NCBI RefSeq assembly: GCF_030463535.1
Contig: NC_132898.1
Coordinates: 24,210,662-24,274,661, forward strand
Length of the DNA: 64,000 bases
Reading direction: 5' to 3'
From: Salminus brasiliensis
Lineage: Eukaryota; Chordata; Actinopteri; Characiformes; Bryconidae
Of the stretch, positions 1 to 63,255 are shown piece after piece; within the stretch, counting starts at the first letter, position 1, and each line of letters begins with the position of its first letter. Made by a program: the position numbers and the translations under genes. Under the pieces are notes generated by a model. It was not told where the DNA came from. It saw only the letters and a program-made list of their open reading frames with translations, and made no database searches.

Positions 1-305
1 GTACCCATCTTCATTTGTTATCAGTTTTGCTGTTGCGTCCTAGATAACTTTTTTTTGTGTATTTAGACGTATAATGTGACTAGTTACATGTACTTAGTTA
101 CATATGAGATCTTAATGAACTGATTATTTTCAAACTATTTACTATTTCAAGTCGTTTTTTTTTACTGTGTTCTGTTTTAGTAATTGACATTTAGTTACTA
201 ATTATCTAATTAAGGAGCATCTGTACTACAATGCACATTTCTGGCTTTTTTCTTTATATATAAAGTTTTTGCTCTGTGTATATATGTGTGTGTGTGTTTG
301 TGCAG

Positions 306-51074
<50,769 letters not shown>

Positions 51075-51304
51075 CGTTTGGTAAGCGGCTAATGCTGAAC
51101 GATTGGCGCGTTCCTCAATAAAATAAAACAAAAAAAAACAAAATGCATCTATTGGCTTATAACCAAAAGAAGTGCCTTTACAGTGCAGTAGAAAGGCACC
51201 TAGAGTAAGGACGCTGAGACAATGGCCCCATCCACTTGCTTCCTATTCGCCAAGGGGCCAGCGAGGAGTCACGTTGCCAGGCGATAGTGTTCCACTCTAT
51301 CAGA

Positions 51305-51336
<32 letters not shown>

Positions 51337-54335
51337 ACTTTGGGGATTTGAAGATCACCCCTGATTTGTTGAAAAAGTGAGTGGCTGCCTGTGCTGTCAT
51401 TGTAGGCCATGGACCAATGAGAAGTTGCAAAGTGAGGTGTCCTCGAAGGAAAGGGGTGTGGGTGGGGGTGGGTTTTTTTCCAAGGTGATGACAATCAGAT
51501 CGAAGATGTCATTACCTCAGTCACTTTATTAAGGGTTTTTGCATATCAAGCACGTTTTCAATGCAAGCTAAGTAAGGCATATCTCCCCCTAGAGGCTTTA
51601 GTTTGTACTCCACCCCGTACGTTCAAAGGATGATGAGAATTGCAGATCTTTAGATTATTAACACCAATAAGACCATGCTGGTTTACGATTACTATCATGA
51701 TTTACTATGACTTATTATTGCATTATCAGTCTGGAGATACTTTTTCGAAGACGATTGCAGCATTTGTTTTGAATGCACTAGCAGGCAGGTTATTTTTTAA
51801 CTCTAGGGTAGCCTGTTTTGGGCTTTCACAATTACTATGCTGTAATTAATTGTAATATACAAGAAAAAGAGAATAACTTTGTAAAGAGACGTTATATATT
51901 TTGTAATTATGTACCGTAGGAAAAAAAAAGAAATCAGCAATATTGATCCTAATTGATGTTACGGTATTATGGAGACAAAAATAGAATATGTGTGACTTTA
52001 TTAGATACTGGACTGGATGATTTCTTTGCCTTCTTTATTTTATTTGTTGCTCATATGCATTCTGAACAGGTCTGTGTAAACAGCCATTTTATATGAGAGG
52101 TTATGTCTGTGACACACCCGCACAAGATATGCAAATTGTTGGGTTTTTTTGTGTGTTTGTTTTTTTGTTCTCTTTTTTGTGTGTGCGTGTGTGGACTGTG
52201 TGCATGTGTGTATGACCGACTCTCAAGTGTAAAGGCATCAATATCCATTCCCTGAAATCCCCAGCATGCAGTATGGGATTAGGAAGTATGACCTTGGCTG
52301 CTGGTCACTCTGGTAGGGCTCTGGTAGTGGATCTGTCTTACATGTCTTTGTGTTACTGTGTTCTGTAATGGGTCTGATCCAGGACTTCTGGCTGTTCGAG
52401 GGTTTGCTCCCCGTGTGTGGTTGTGTATTTTTGTGCAGAGGAGGTGCACAGGAGGATTCAACGTTAAATGCTTTGTGCATTGACAATGCTGCTTATATTG
52501 TGTGTTTTGATACTGCCAGGTGCAGGCTGTCTGACTGAGAAGCCTGCAGAAGCTGGCATAGACATCACAGTGCTTAACCTCAGCCGCTGGAACACAAAGC
52601 TGCTCTCAGATCAGTGGGTAACTTGTACCAACATTGTTTGAGTCTTTGTTTCCCTTTAGTAGTGCAAATTGAAACTCCCTGTATTCTAAAAAAATGGTAA
52701 TGGTCATTTTGGACCGTTTCTGTTGATCCATTCGTTATAATATGTTCACAGCTGTTTTCAAATGGGTCTGAAGGATTATGAGAGTGATATCACACAGTAC
52801 AATTCCTGCCAAAAGTAAACTGGAAGACTGAAAGTTTTTGCAGCAAATGCAGCAAAGGCATAGAGGTCCTAAAGATGGCGCGAGATAGTTTTGTCAGTGT
52901 TATGGTACAGTCGGCATGCTGCATCTTAACAAGCAGGGCTAGAGAGTGGCTAAGCAATACTAAACCCTTTCACTCTCTCTCTCTCGCTCTCTCTCTATGT
53001 CTACCTATCTATCTCTATCTCTCTGCAACCATATCAGAGTTTGAACCATTATTTTCTCCCATTAAAACTTTAAAAGTGTTTTAAATATGAGGCTTTTTTC
53101 CTCCTCTGCATTAAGACAAATGAGCTCATGTCACTTCCAACAGACAAAAATGACTTTAAAAAAAAGCATGACTGCAGAGGCACTGCCTTGAAGCACCAAG
53201 CTTCAGCACAGATTAAACCTAGGGGAAAAGGGAACTTTAGGGATTTGTAGTTCTAGTGTGACTGATTTATTGATTTGTTGAGTGAGTACTGTGCTTTCAG
53301 TCAACCGAACACTGTCATGACAAAAAAAACGTGGGTTTAACCACTGCGTGTGCACATCTGAAAGGGCTCCGAAATGTTTTGTGAGAAAAAAAATCTCTAT
53401 ATATAGTGTTCTGGTCTTTATGTGAATATATCTTGTGAGAGGACCAATGCGCATTCTAGGCACATTGTACTATTCGTAGCAACTACTCGTAAGAAAAGTA
53501 ATATATGCATTATTTTTTAGAAAAGAAACTTTTCAAAAAAATTTAACTAAAGATTAAACGAACTTACTTTTACCTCATGTCAGGGACTCCTGAATAAAAA
53601 AAACTAAAAATAATATATATATATTATAATAAATATATATTTGGTTCATTCTATACCAATGGGATTTACATATTAGCACATGGCTGTTGGTCTTTGCACA
53701 AATGACTGTCCGTGCTTTTGGGTTTCTCCTGTTTTTCTATTCAAAGTTTTGTGTATTAAGGTGAGCGGATTTTGTACTTTTTTCTGTGACTGTGTGTATG
53801 GTTTAGTGAAATCTATATTTGTCATTTAACATCTCACCTTTCAATGCTGGGACAACGAGAAAAAGGAGAAAAGACAAAAAAGGTGCACCTCTCTGTAATT
53901 AAACATGGTAACGGGTTTAAAAAACTCTTATGGTAATTTACAAGTTTACAAAGAAATGTCTGTTGATTTCAACGTTTTCATCATTTTTCATTCTAGAATT
54001 ATTAACTCTTACTTCTACTATTCAAATTAGTCCTATTGTTATTAATGCTGTAAGGAAATATAAGATTACCATGTATATTATGTACAAATATATTGGAAAG
54101 ATGCGTGATAATGTTCTCTACTTGAAAGTCCTGATTTTTGCTCTGTAATGGTTTTTATTCAGTAAAAATGATTTTCTCTTCGTAGCAGATGATTTATGAA
54201 AACCCTCTAGGTTTTGTATCAATGCATTTTTTGTATTTTTTCCTATTTATTTTGGCCTGGACTTGATTTGAATCAAAACTGAAGTTTTATTTTCTAATGA
54301 TTATTACTGAATAAACTTAAAAAAAAAAAAATAAA
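51075..54335 (+). other. cacna1d: cacna1d 3' untranslated region
   Basis: There is no credible coding frame between the stop and an AATAAA at 54310-54315, which is followed by an A-rich tract. The stretch is AT-rich, with a TGATGA repeat near 51314-51332, a CT repeat near 52975-53020 and a (TA)n patch near 53610-53640. A potential earlier signal (AATAAA) lies about 40 bases after the stop, so short and long 3' UTR forms are possible. The end is inferred from the signal only. Confidence 0.7.
54310..54315 (+). promoter_or_regulatory. cacna1d: probable distal polyadenylation signal of cacna1d
   Basis: Canonical AATAAA in the context TTACTGAATAAACTTAA, immediately before a genomic A-rich run and about 1.2 kb short of the stop codon of the convergent opsin gene. 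Confidence 0.6.
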
Positions 54336-54466
54336 AAAAAATCAGGATCGACTTACCTACCCGCTCACTTTTAATACAACACCACAAAGAAGAGTACAGA
54401 ACAAATGATTTAAAGAATTAGAGGCTGGGATTAGATTATGTAGCTATGATAATGGCACAGTTTTTA

Positions 54467-55007
54467 ATGCTGCGTTACATTTGAACTGGGATGTCGGATT
54501 TCCAGGAACTTTTTTAGGAAATTTTAACTGGAATCTCGGATTTCCCACTCAGAAAGTCAAGAGAAAGTCGAAAGAGCCTTACCAACCCTGTGTTCAAAAT
54601 CCAGGATGGTGGGACCATTCATCAAGAATAGTGAAAGCAGTAGCATTATACAGTTTATTAGCACTTCTGTCTATATTGTGTCATTAAGTCAGTTGTACAC
54701 TCAGTACTGTTCAGCTTCAGTTTCAGTTTGTGGGCGTGTTTCCAAGTGTGTTGTTATTAACTGTTATTGCTAACAATGCTAACGTTGCACATAAATGGGC
54801 AACATATTTTGGTTATGTTCACCATAAAACACCAGTACAGGACTGTTCAAACCAGTTTAAACCCAGAAGTCTTTAGTTATCGTTTTTTTTAAGTGGTTTT
54901 AGATAGTGTACAGTTATCTGAATGTTAAAGTGGAACATAGTCAGGTAAGGTGTAATATCATTCCTAGGTCCGACATCCGACTTCCAAGGTAAATGGAACA
55001 CAGCATA
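54467..55007. mobile_element. MITE-like element, family A (copy 3)
   Basis: Left end ATGCTGCGTTACATTTGAACTGGGATGTCGGA and right end TCCGACATCCGACTTCCAAGGTAAATGGAACACAGCAT form long inverted termini. It fills most of the gap between the cacna1d poly(A) signal and the opsin stop codon. Confidence 0.8.
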
Positions 55008-55572
55008 AGTGCTGTATGGAAATCCGAGGCAGCTCTGGTGTGGGGGTCTGTTCCACAGAAGGCCGTGGTTTACGTCACGTGTAAACTTTCCAGGAAATTG
55101 GAGTAACCTGGCAGCGTTACCCAACGTCACAAGAGATAATTAAGAACTAGGCAATAAATGTCAAACCTAAATGTTACCTAACAGGTGTTTGCTTGGCACA
55201 GGTGAGTGTTGTCATAGGAAAACATTCCTGGCCCCTGTTAGTGATCTGTTGATGCAAAACCTGCTTCATGTTTTTCAGGATCAGGGCTGAGAAATGGGTC
55301 AGTGACACGAGCAAAATTTTGACAAGACTGGACCTCCAGCAGTGTGACCGTGGAAAATCACTGCAGGCTTCTGATATTAAGCTGAAGGTAGTTGTTCTAG
55401 ATTGAGTTTATCACTGGATTTTGCAAATGAGGGAAATTCTGGAACCCTGCAAAATGGTCTCTAGGATGCCAGAACATGTTTCAGGAGGGTTGGTTCTTTC
55501 TCCTTTGTTGTCTTGAACCAGTTTGAATTGATGAGACGACAGCTGGGTGCATGTAAGCAGTGATTAAACTGA

Positions 55573-55695
55573 TCACTCTGGAGCGACTCTGTTGTTCAGG
55601 GCACTCACAGTGGTTTGAACCTCTGTTGTCTCTTCATCTTCTGGAGGCCAGGGGTTTCTCCCGCAGAGCAGAAACGGCACAGCATACATCTGAAA
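55573..55695 (-). CDS. opsin exon 4: cytoplasmic tail
   Basis: Found by frame and phase after the MNKQ donor: acceptor CCCACAG, then 40 codons and TGA. Reads FQMYAVPFLLCGRNPWPPED, then EETTEVQTTVSALNNRVAPE. Threonines and serines (ETTEVQTTVS) are candidate receptor-kinase sites, and the cysteine is a possible palmitoylation site. Confidence 0.9.
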   Translation of the reverse strand, partial: FQMYAVPFLLCGRNPWPPEDEETTEVQTTVSALNNRVAPE

Positions 55696-58600
55696 CTGTG
55701 GGAGGAGCAGCTAGTAAGGTACATGATTGTTATTCGTTCCTGTCAGGCCAAAACCATGCATTTACAAATCATTACAAGAGAAGCTCTAAAGCTTGTGAAT
55801 GAAAAATAATGTTAAACCAGGCAGAGTGTTCATTCAAATGGTTGTCCCAGCAAAAGCATTTTTAATTGAAGGGAACCGTGAGTGTTAACACTCAGCATGG
55901 TAAACATGTTCAATACCGTTAAATACTATTATCGTTAAATATAATCAAATCCAGTACAATCATATGACACCATCACAGTGCAGCAGTGGTGACCTACAGC
56001 ATTTTTAGAATAATATAATAGAGCTATGCATGGCATCAACCACCAAGTGGCGCTCCTGTCTATTAATATGTATAGTAGGCCGTTTAGGGAGGTTAAACCG
56101 GGCAGATTCTTTAGTCTGGCTAACATACAGTGTTAGTATCCCAGCAATATATTTCCTTAAATAAAAAGTTCATTGACTTCTAAACTGTATTTAAACTGTT
56201 AACATGTTACTTTTAACTGACTGAGTGTGTTTAAAACCCCTCAAGAATTTTGGGTGAACTTCATGAATGGAGACTTGAGTCTTAATTACTATCAAGCTGA
56301 ATCCTAACTCTACTCACTACCAGTGCTGGCAGAGCCATACATTTACCACCAGCTGAGATCTCATTCCTTTAAAGCAGTGATTTTTGTTGTATTATTATGA
56401 ATTCACATTAAAACACAGTCTTCACAATCATGCCCCTTCAGTATACACAGTGCACTTCCCTCACCTGTTTATTCATGTAGATGTAGATCATGGGGTTGTA
56501 GATAGTGCTGCTCTTGGCCATGTAGATGGGCATGACTTTCACCAAAGGGCTGAAGTTCATATCAGGCTTAAAGACCACAGTGAGGGCCAGAGTGGCGTAG
56601 GGCATCCAGCTGACCAAGAAAGCCACCACCATCATTACCACCATCCACGCTACCCGAGTCTCCGCTTTAGCTGCTGCTCCACCTCCTACTTTAGCCACCT
56701 GAAGTGAGGAACAGGTGAGGAAACAGAAAACTCCAGTAAGGATGTCACAGTGCAGGAAGGAAGTTCACACAAGCCTAGCTGTTGTATGTGTGTTGCACTG
56801 TGTAAAAATGGGTTTAAAAACCAAAACATGTTAACATTACACGAAATTTAGCAGACATAGTGACGTATGGCCACCATACCTCACAACTAAATGTTCTTAT
56901 TCTACGTCAAGCTGACGTTGGCTTTGGATGTTGTCCTGACATTAAATTTTTGTTGCCTAAAGTAACTACCCACATTCAACCAGTAACCAGCGTCTATCAA
57001 TTTTCCATCTATGTTTTCCAGAAGATGTTGAAATCAAACTGACTGAAGACGCTTTTGTGAGAAATCCTGCTTTGTGAGAAACACTTTACACACATCCCAG
57101 GATCAGGTCTTCAAGCTGATCCAAGATCATCTCCGTCGTTCCCAAATCCTCAACCTAATCACCATTAGAGGTGTGACATAACTTATCTAAGTGGGAGGCA
57201 GACTCTCATTTAAAGAGCAGTGCAGGAGAAAATACTAATAGTTCAGTAACATCATTATCACAATGTTTAATGATCAATCTCTTTCTCACAGTGTAGAATT
57301 CACTGTAAACAAACCTGTTCCAGCCTAAACCATTCCTTTAATTTAGTTGAATTTAGTATGTTAAGGAAACATTCCACATAACTTGTTCTGATTGGCCTTA
57401 AGAGTTTACATTTTGTAAAATAAATGTAATTGTAACTTGCACAAACACCAATAATCATTATTCATTGTTTTCAAAAGATTTGCTCTGATTCCATATGATT
57501 TGATTCACAGAGTAAGGGTTATCTCACTTCATTAAGGATAAGCTGCTTACTTGTCTCAGCGTCCACAGCAGCCACGAGTACGACACCACAATCATAACGA
57601 ACGGGACAGCGAAGCACAGAACGAAGTAGCAGATGATGTAGGAGAGATTTTTCGGGTCTCTGTTTTGCCAGTCTGGGCCGCAAGATGTCCCAGCACCCTC
57701 CAGTTCATAGTTTCCCCAGCCAAACAGTGGAGGGGTGTTCCAAAGGAGTGACCACAACCAGGACGCTGCCACACCGACCACAGCGTGCTTCTCCCGGAAG
57801 AGGATGGTGCCCAGCGGCTTACACACCACGAATAAACGCTCGACAGCAATCAGAGCCACAGTGCACAGTGCTGTGATACCTGCACACAGTACAGGACGCG
57901 TTACCAGCATTAACTCCTTAATCTCTAAGGGTCTGTATATAGGGTCACACTTCAGCTCCTGACTCTCAGAGCTGCAACTGCATTACTTTCAGACGAGTTA
58001 CTGAACAATAAGCTTTAAAGAGTAAACCGTTGTCATTAAACATATACACTTGTACAGAACGACGGTATAACTCTGTTCTTCTCAAAAGCCAGGATAGGAG
58101 CACAGAGCAGCACCCTAGAGCATGGAGGGTTATGGGTTTTGCTCAAGGGGGCCATAGTGGCAGCTTAGAGGACCTGGGTGTCAAATCGGCAACCCTGTGA
58201 ACAATAACCCAGTGCTCTAACAACTGAGCCAACACTGTCAAAACCACTGCCTACACAGTAAGGGTTTCTTATAACACTGTTATAGAAGAACCGCATTTGG
58301 TTCCATAAAGACACATGAGTTTTTATGGAACTTTACATCAAGCGAAGGCTCTTTAGACCTTTTTTATTTACCTAATTTTCCCCTCCCCAATTATAGATAA
58401 TCAATTGCCCTCTCTTTAGTACTCACCTCCATCACATGTAATGCTCCAGACACTGTAAGGGTGAGGACTGACACATACCTCCTTTGACACATTCACAACC
58501 AGCCACTGCTGCTTTTTGAACTGCTGCCCATGCAACGTCACTGGGCAACCAACGCACTCGGAGGAAAGCGCCAGATATCCAGCTCTAATGCATCAGCTAG

Positions 58601-59103
58601 TGATGTGGCTCACTTCTCAGTTTCTTCACTACCTTTATTAAAACTACAAGTTAGAAGTCCCTCACTTTAAAACTGCAGCTCTAACTTCTAACACTTCTAA
58701 GCAGCATCTGAGTGTGTTACAGGCTAATCTGACCAGTGTGCTGTGTGTAGAGAGATGACTGACCGAACAAAGCCACGCTGAAGCCCTCCAGCACGCAGCC
58801 CACTCTTCCTCCGATGTAGTATCCCGCAGCGTTGCTCACCACAGATGGCACAGCGCCGGTCAGCGTGATGCCCAGGTCAGCCACGGCCAGGTTGACCAGG
58901 GCGAAGTTGAGCGGATGGCGCAGCTGCCGGTGCCGCAGGGTCACTGCGATCACTGTGGAATTCAGCAGCACAGCTGTGACCGAGAACACTGCCATAATGG
59001 CCGAGAGAGTGACCAGCCCTGCCCGGGGTAACAGAACTTCTCTACCGTAGCTGTTGACCGAGGAAGCATTCAGATGCTCTGGGACGTCCTGGACCAGCGC
59101 CAT
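55573..59103 (-). CDS. Non-visual ciliary opsin, parapinopsin-like (complete, 4 exons, 341 aa)
   Basis: A light-sensing G-protein-coupled receptor with four exons (59103-58764, 57879-57551, 56698-56465, 55695-55573); they sum to 1026 bases including TGA. The start is the ATG at 59103 (ATC before, G after), giving MALVQDVPEHLNASS with an N-glycosylation site at N12. Seven membrane helices are visible. K285 in AKSSTIYNPMIY is the retinal-binding lysine. E106 matches bovine E113 and E174 matches bovine E181; C103 and C180 form the conserved disulfide. The DRY motif is ERL. The tail FQMYAVPFLLCGRNPW closely matches the catfish parapinopsin tail as I remember it. Parietopsin is the main alternative, but I recall glutamine at position 113 there, so parapinopsin is preferred. 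VA-opsin and visual opsins fit worse. Likely expressed in pineal or brain photoreceptors by family, not by anything seen here. Confidence 0.93.
56465..56698 (-). CDS. opsin exon 3: TM6 and TM7
   Basis: Exactly 78 codons. Encodes VAKVGGGAAAKAETRVAWMV, TM6 with WMPYA, and TM7 with the chromophore lysine and NPMIY, ending MNKQ at the usual last intron position. Acceptor TTCAG, donor GTGAGG. Confidence 0.95.
57551..57879 (-). CDS. opsin exon 2: TM3 to TM5 (fused)
   Basis: Encodes ITALCTVALIAVERLFVVCK, TM4 (VAASWLWSLLWNTPPLFGWG), the second extracellular loop with E174 and C180, and TM5 (SYIICYFVLCFAVPFVMIVV). It runs through the place, near TM4, where most vertebrate ciliary opsins have an intron. 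Acceptor TGTGCAG, donor GTAAGC. Confidence 0.95.
58376..58600. repeat. SINE-like dispersed repeat, copy 2
   Basis: Contains CCATCACATGTAATGCTCCAGACACTGTAAGG, CACATTCACAACCAGCCACTGCTG and CCCATGCAACGTCACTGGGCAACC. It lies in opsin intron 1, directly after another repeat fragment at 58110-58250 (TTTTGCTCAAGGGGGCCATAGTGGCAGC...). Confidence 0.6.
58764..59103 (-). CDS. opsin exon 1: N-terminus to TM3
   Basis: Encodes a roughly 40-residue N-terminus, TM1 (TLSAIMAVFSVTAVLLNSTV), TM2 (LNFALVNLAVADLG) and TM3 to ALFG with counterion E106. The donor GTCAGT follows on the - strand. The break after FG is the standard first intron position of ciliary opsins. Confidence 0.94.
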
Positions 59104-61137
59104 GATCCCGGGGGTCCTGCAGCCCACTCAGCGATGTGGAACGATTTTAACACACGCAAATGTTACTCCCCTCTCTCTCTCTCGCCCCTCTTTCTGTCTG
59201 CCTTACTCAGCCCACCAGTACATTGATTCTCTGTAGCTAAAACAAATGCAGCTGTGAGAAACCTAAAAATAAACAACATTAATAAAAAATAATTAAAACT
59301 GCATAGAATTTTAAATGATATCAAGGTACTGCATTAATATTTACATTCATAAATGTTAAACTGGATAATCTGTTGTTTATGAAGTTCTCCTCCTGACCTG
59401 TCTTCTGTTCAGACAGCAAAGCTGATGTGTTAGGCTAATGCCTGTTTTCTGTAACCACTGCTTGATCTCTCTCCCTCTCTCTCTCCCTCTACCTGTCTTA
59501 GACAAAGTGCTAAAGTCCCTGACTTAAGACCCAATATAATTCCTTCTGACCAAATCTCTGACCTTACTTTCCTTAATTACTATCTCAAGCATTTCCACTG
59601 AAAGAGCAAGCCATTTACTGTTAGTTCCTGAGGTTACATGTAGACACATACATAATACATATGGGATATATCACATATAGGTGCAATATTTCATACATAT
59701 CACATGTATGAAATATTGCATATACGTAGTTGCTTACATTTGTGTGTGTGTATAGATATATGTTATGTCCAAACATGTGTGTCCACACATACAGCTTGTC
59801 TAGCCCCTGTGGAAAAGTATTGCCATTCCAGAGCAGATAAACCTATTGGCACCATGCCTAATTCCTGTGTAACCCCCAGCTCCATCCAGTATTCAGTATC
59901 CAGCAATGCTCCAGAATCTAGTGAAAGCCTTCTTCCCAGGACAGTATAATTTTTTTATGATACAATAACTTTATACAATGAAAAATAACCAAATACCATA
60001 TAGTGTACTTCAGTGTGTTGGATGTTATTATTACAATTAATATAATATAAATAACATATATACGCACATATAAATGCATTACTGTGGGTTTTTCTTTTCT
60101 GTATCAGACAGTTCATCACTGAGCTTCTTGGTTTGACCTGCTAAGACCTTTTAAGAACTTCAGCTCACATTAAAGTGAGATGATCAAGGCAAGGCTTAGT
60201 GTTTGTTTGGATTTCTGTGTTAAAATAGACTTGTGTGACCTTTGGTACAGATTAACCTGTGTGGTGTGAGCTGCTCAAATGGGAGTGTGGTACAATAGAC
60301 TCTTTACTATTATTAATATTTTGTTGTATGTTTTAGTTAATTTTCTTATGCAGATTTTCAATGCAGCTCTGCTCCCAGCTCATATAAAGACCACAGGTCC
60401 CAGACTGAAATTGGGTTTAGTTATGTTAGGTTTATCTATATAATGGACTGAAGTGTGTCAAGCCATTGTGGGAGCTCAAATCTGAACATTTCTGACTGGC
60501 TGTCTGGAAACGAATCACTTTGTTAATCATTAACCTCCCAATGACGGCTCATTAGACTGACGGAAACCTCTAATCCAATTAAATAGACGTCATCTTTGTT
60601 CAGCAGCTGCACAAAAATGAGGTCAAATAAATCAATAGCAAGTCTTAATCCAGCCCTACAGCCTTCATCTACTAACTCTGACCCTTCTCAGAGCATTAGC
60701 ATCTCCCTAAGGAAAAGGGGGCTTCTCCTGACAGTACATTGCAGGCTCTCACCAGTCCACCTACTTGCATTTTTGGGGGGGCTTAGAAGGAATCAGACTG
60801 CCCAGAAGAAACCCATGGGGAGAACACACCAAACTCCCTACAGACACCGTGGGGCACTCACAGTACTTGCAGCACCACTAAGCCTCCTGTACTGTGCTTT
60901 TAAGATCACTCCAGTGTTTCCAAGCAGCTGTTCTTCCTCATGCTCTTAGATGGGTTCCTCTGAGGTTCCTCTCTCTTTTAGAAACGCTCACTGAGGAACC
61001 TTACAGGTTTTTTTTATAGCATTTTTTTAGTGATGAGCTGTGAACATGAGCTCTCAGTGCAGAGCTGAGAAACACGATTACCTTTTATTATCCAAACACG
61101 TTACAGACCAGAAATCCCCTCACACAGAAAGGAGAGA
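59104..61137. other. Intergenic region upstream of the opsin, divergent side
   Basis: No exon was recognised. It holds a TC patch (59164-59190), a CT patch near 59465-59490, a degenerate MITE (59755-60007) and a degenerate repeat near 60770-60860 with AACCCATGGGGAGAACACACCAAACTCC character common in fish genomes. The opsin promoter must lie near 59104-59400; no clear TATA box or OTX/CRX site was found. Confidence 0.5.
59755..60007. mobile_element. MITE-like element, family B (short, degenerate copy)
   Basis: Contains the CAGCTTGTCTAGCCCCTGTGGA, GGCACCATGCCTAAT and GAAAGCCTTCTTCCCAGGACAGT blocks of this family and ends ACCATATAGTGTA. About 250 bp. Confidence 0.65.
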
Positions 61138-61151
61138 GAGAATTTAAGAGA

Positions 61152-61192
<41 letters not shown>

Positions 61193-62012
61193 AAAGAGAG
61201 AGAGAAAAAAAGAGAGAATTAAAGAGAGAGAGAGAATTAAAGAGAGAGAGAGAGAATTAAAGAGAGAGAGAGAATTAAAGAGAGAGAGAGAGAATTAAAG
61301 AGAGAGAGAGAAAGAGAATTAAAGAGAGATAATTAAAGAGAGAGAGAATTAGAGAGAGAGAGAGAGAATTAAAGAGAGAGCGAGAATTAAAGAGAGAGAG
61401 AGAGAATTGAGGAGAGAGAGAGAATTAAAGAGAGAGAGAAAGATTGAAAGAGAGAATTAAAGAGAGAGAGAATTAAAGAGAGAGAATAGTTAGAGAGAAA
61501 GAGAGAGAGAGAGAGAATTAAAGAGAGAGAGAGAGAGAGAGAGAATAGTTAGAGAGAAAGAGAGAGAGAATTAAAGAGAGAGAGAGAGAATAGTTAGAGA
61601 GAAAGAGAGAGAGAATTAAAGAGAGAGAGAGAGAATAGTTAGAGAGAAAGAGAGAGAGAATTAAAGAGAGAGAGAGAGAATAGTTAGAGAGAAAGAGAGA
61701 GAGAGAGAATTAAAGAGAGAGAGAGAGAGAATTGTTAGAGAGAAAGAGAGAGAGAGAATTAAAGAGAGAGAGAGAGAGAGAATAGTTAGAGAGAAAGAGA
61801 GAGAGAGAATTAAAGAGAGAGAGAGAGAGAATTGAAGAGAGAGAGAGAGAGAAAGAGAGAGAGAATTAATGAGAGAGAGAGAGAGAATTAATGAGAGAGA
61901 GAGAGAATAGTTAGAGAGAAAGAGAGAGAGAGAATTAAAGAGAGAGAGAGAGAATAGTTAGAGAGAAAGACAGAGAGAGAGAATTAAAGAGAGAGAGAGA
62001 GAGAGAATTGTT

Positions 62013-62044
<32 letters not shown>

Positions 62045-63053
62045 TAGTTAGAGAAAAAGAGAGAGAGAGAATTAAAGAGAGAGAGAGAGAGAGAATAGTT
62101 AGAGAAAAAGAGAGAGAGAGAATTAAAGAGAGAGAGAGAGAGAGAGAATAGTTAGAGAGAAAGAGAGAGAGAGAATTAAAGAGAGAGAGAGAGAATTGTT
62201 AGAGAGAAAGAGAGAGAGAGAATTAAAGAGAGAGAGAGAGAGAATTAGAGAGAGAGAGAATAGTTAGAGAGAAAGAGAGAGAGAGAGAGAATAGTTAGAG
62301 AGAAAGAGAGAGAGAGAATTAAAGAGAGAGAGAGAGAATAGTTAGAGAGAAAGAGAGAGAGAGAGAATAGTTAGAGAGAAAGAGAGAGAGAGAGAATTAA
62401 AGAGAGAGAGAGAGAATAGTTAGAAAGAGAGAGAGAGAGAATTAAAGAGAGAGAGAGAGAGAGAATAGTTAGAGAGAAAGAGAGAGAGAGAGAATTAAAG
62501 AGAGAGAGAGAGAATAGTTAGAAAGAGAGAGAGAGAGAATTAAAGAGAGAGAGAGAGAGAGAATAGTTAGAGAGAAAGAGAGAGAGAGAATTAAAGAGAG
62601 AGAGAGAGAATAGTTAGAAAGAGAGAGAGAGAGAATTAAAGAGAGAGAGAGAGAGAGAATAGTTAGAGAGAAAAAGAGAGAGAGAATTAAAGAGAGAGAG
62701 AGAGAATAGTTAGAGAAAAAGAGAGAGAGAATTAAAGAGAGAGAATTAAAGAGAGAGAGAGAGAGAGAGAGAATTAAAGAGAGAGAGAGAGAATAGTTAG
62801 AGAGAAAGAGAGAGAGAGAGAATTAAAGAGAGAGAGAGAGAGAGAATAGTTAGAGAGAAAAAGAGAGAGAGAATTAAAGAGAGAGAGAGAGAATAGTTAG
62901 AGAAAAAGAGAGAGAGAATTAAAGAGAGAGAATTAAAGAGAGAGAGAGAGAGAGAGAGAATTAAAGAGAGAGAGAGAATTAAAGAGAGAGAGAGAGAGAG
63001 AGAGAGAATTAAAGAGAGAGAGAGAGAGAGAGAATTAAAGAGAGAGAGAGAGC
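61138..63053. repeat. 1.9 kb GA satellite with GAATTAAAGAGAGAG and GAATAGTTAGAGAGAAAG units
   Basis: A continuous purine-rich array on the + strand. Runs of GA are punctuated by AATTAAA and AATAGTTAGAGAGAAAG blocks, forming a higher-order unit of roughly 60-80 bases repeated many times. It ends within about 300 bases of the 63361 start codon. Open frames read through it are artefacts. Confidence 0.95.
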
Positions 63054-63055
63054 GT

Positions 63056-63205
63056 AGAGAGGAGGTGTGTGTGCGCGCGCTCGCTCGCGCGTGTGTGAAA
63101 GGGTGGTGGGGGTTGAGGGCGAGAGGGAGTCAGTTGGCTGCTCTCGCGCCTGGCGCGCGCTGGAGTCAAGAGGACCGCACGGGGGCTTTTAAAACCAGGG
63201 GCGAG

Positions 63206-63255
<50 letters not shown>

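Noticed and set aside
1..305. A possible upstream cacna1d exon at the window start
   Set aside because: No frame matching the repeat I extracellular loop or IS5; the sequence is AT-rich intron ending in the acceptor of exon w1.
59104..59127. Eight-residue N-terminal extension of the opsin starting with GTG
   Set aside because: Nuclear genes very rarely start at GTG, and the ATG at 59103 has a good context (A at -3, G at +4).
61138..63053. CRISPR-like regular repeats
   Set aside because: Units are low-complexity purine tracts with no unique spacers, in a vertebrate genome.
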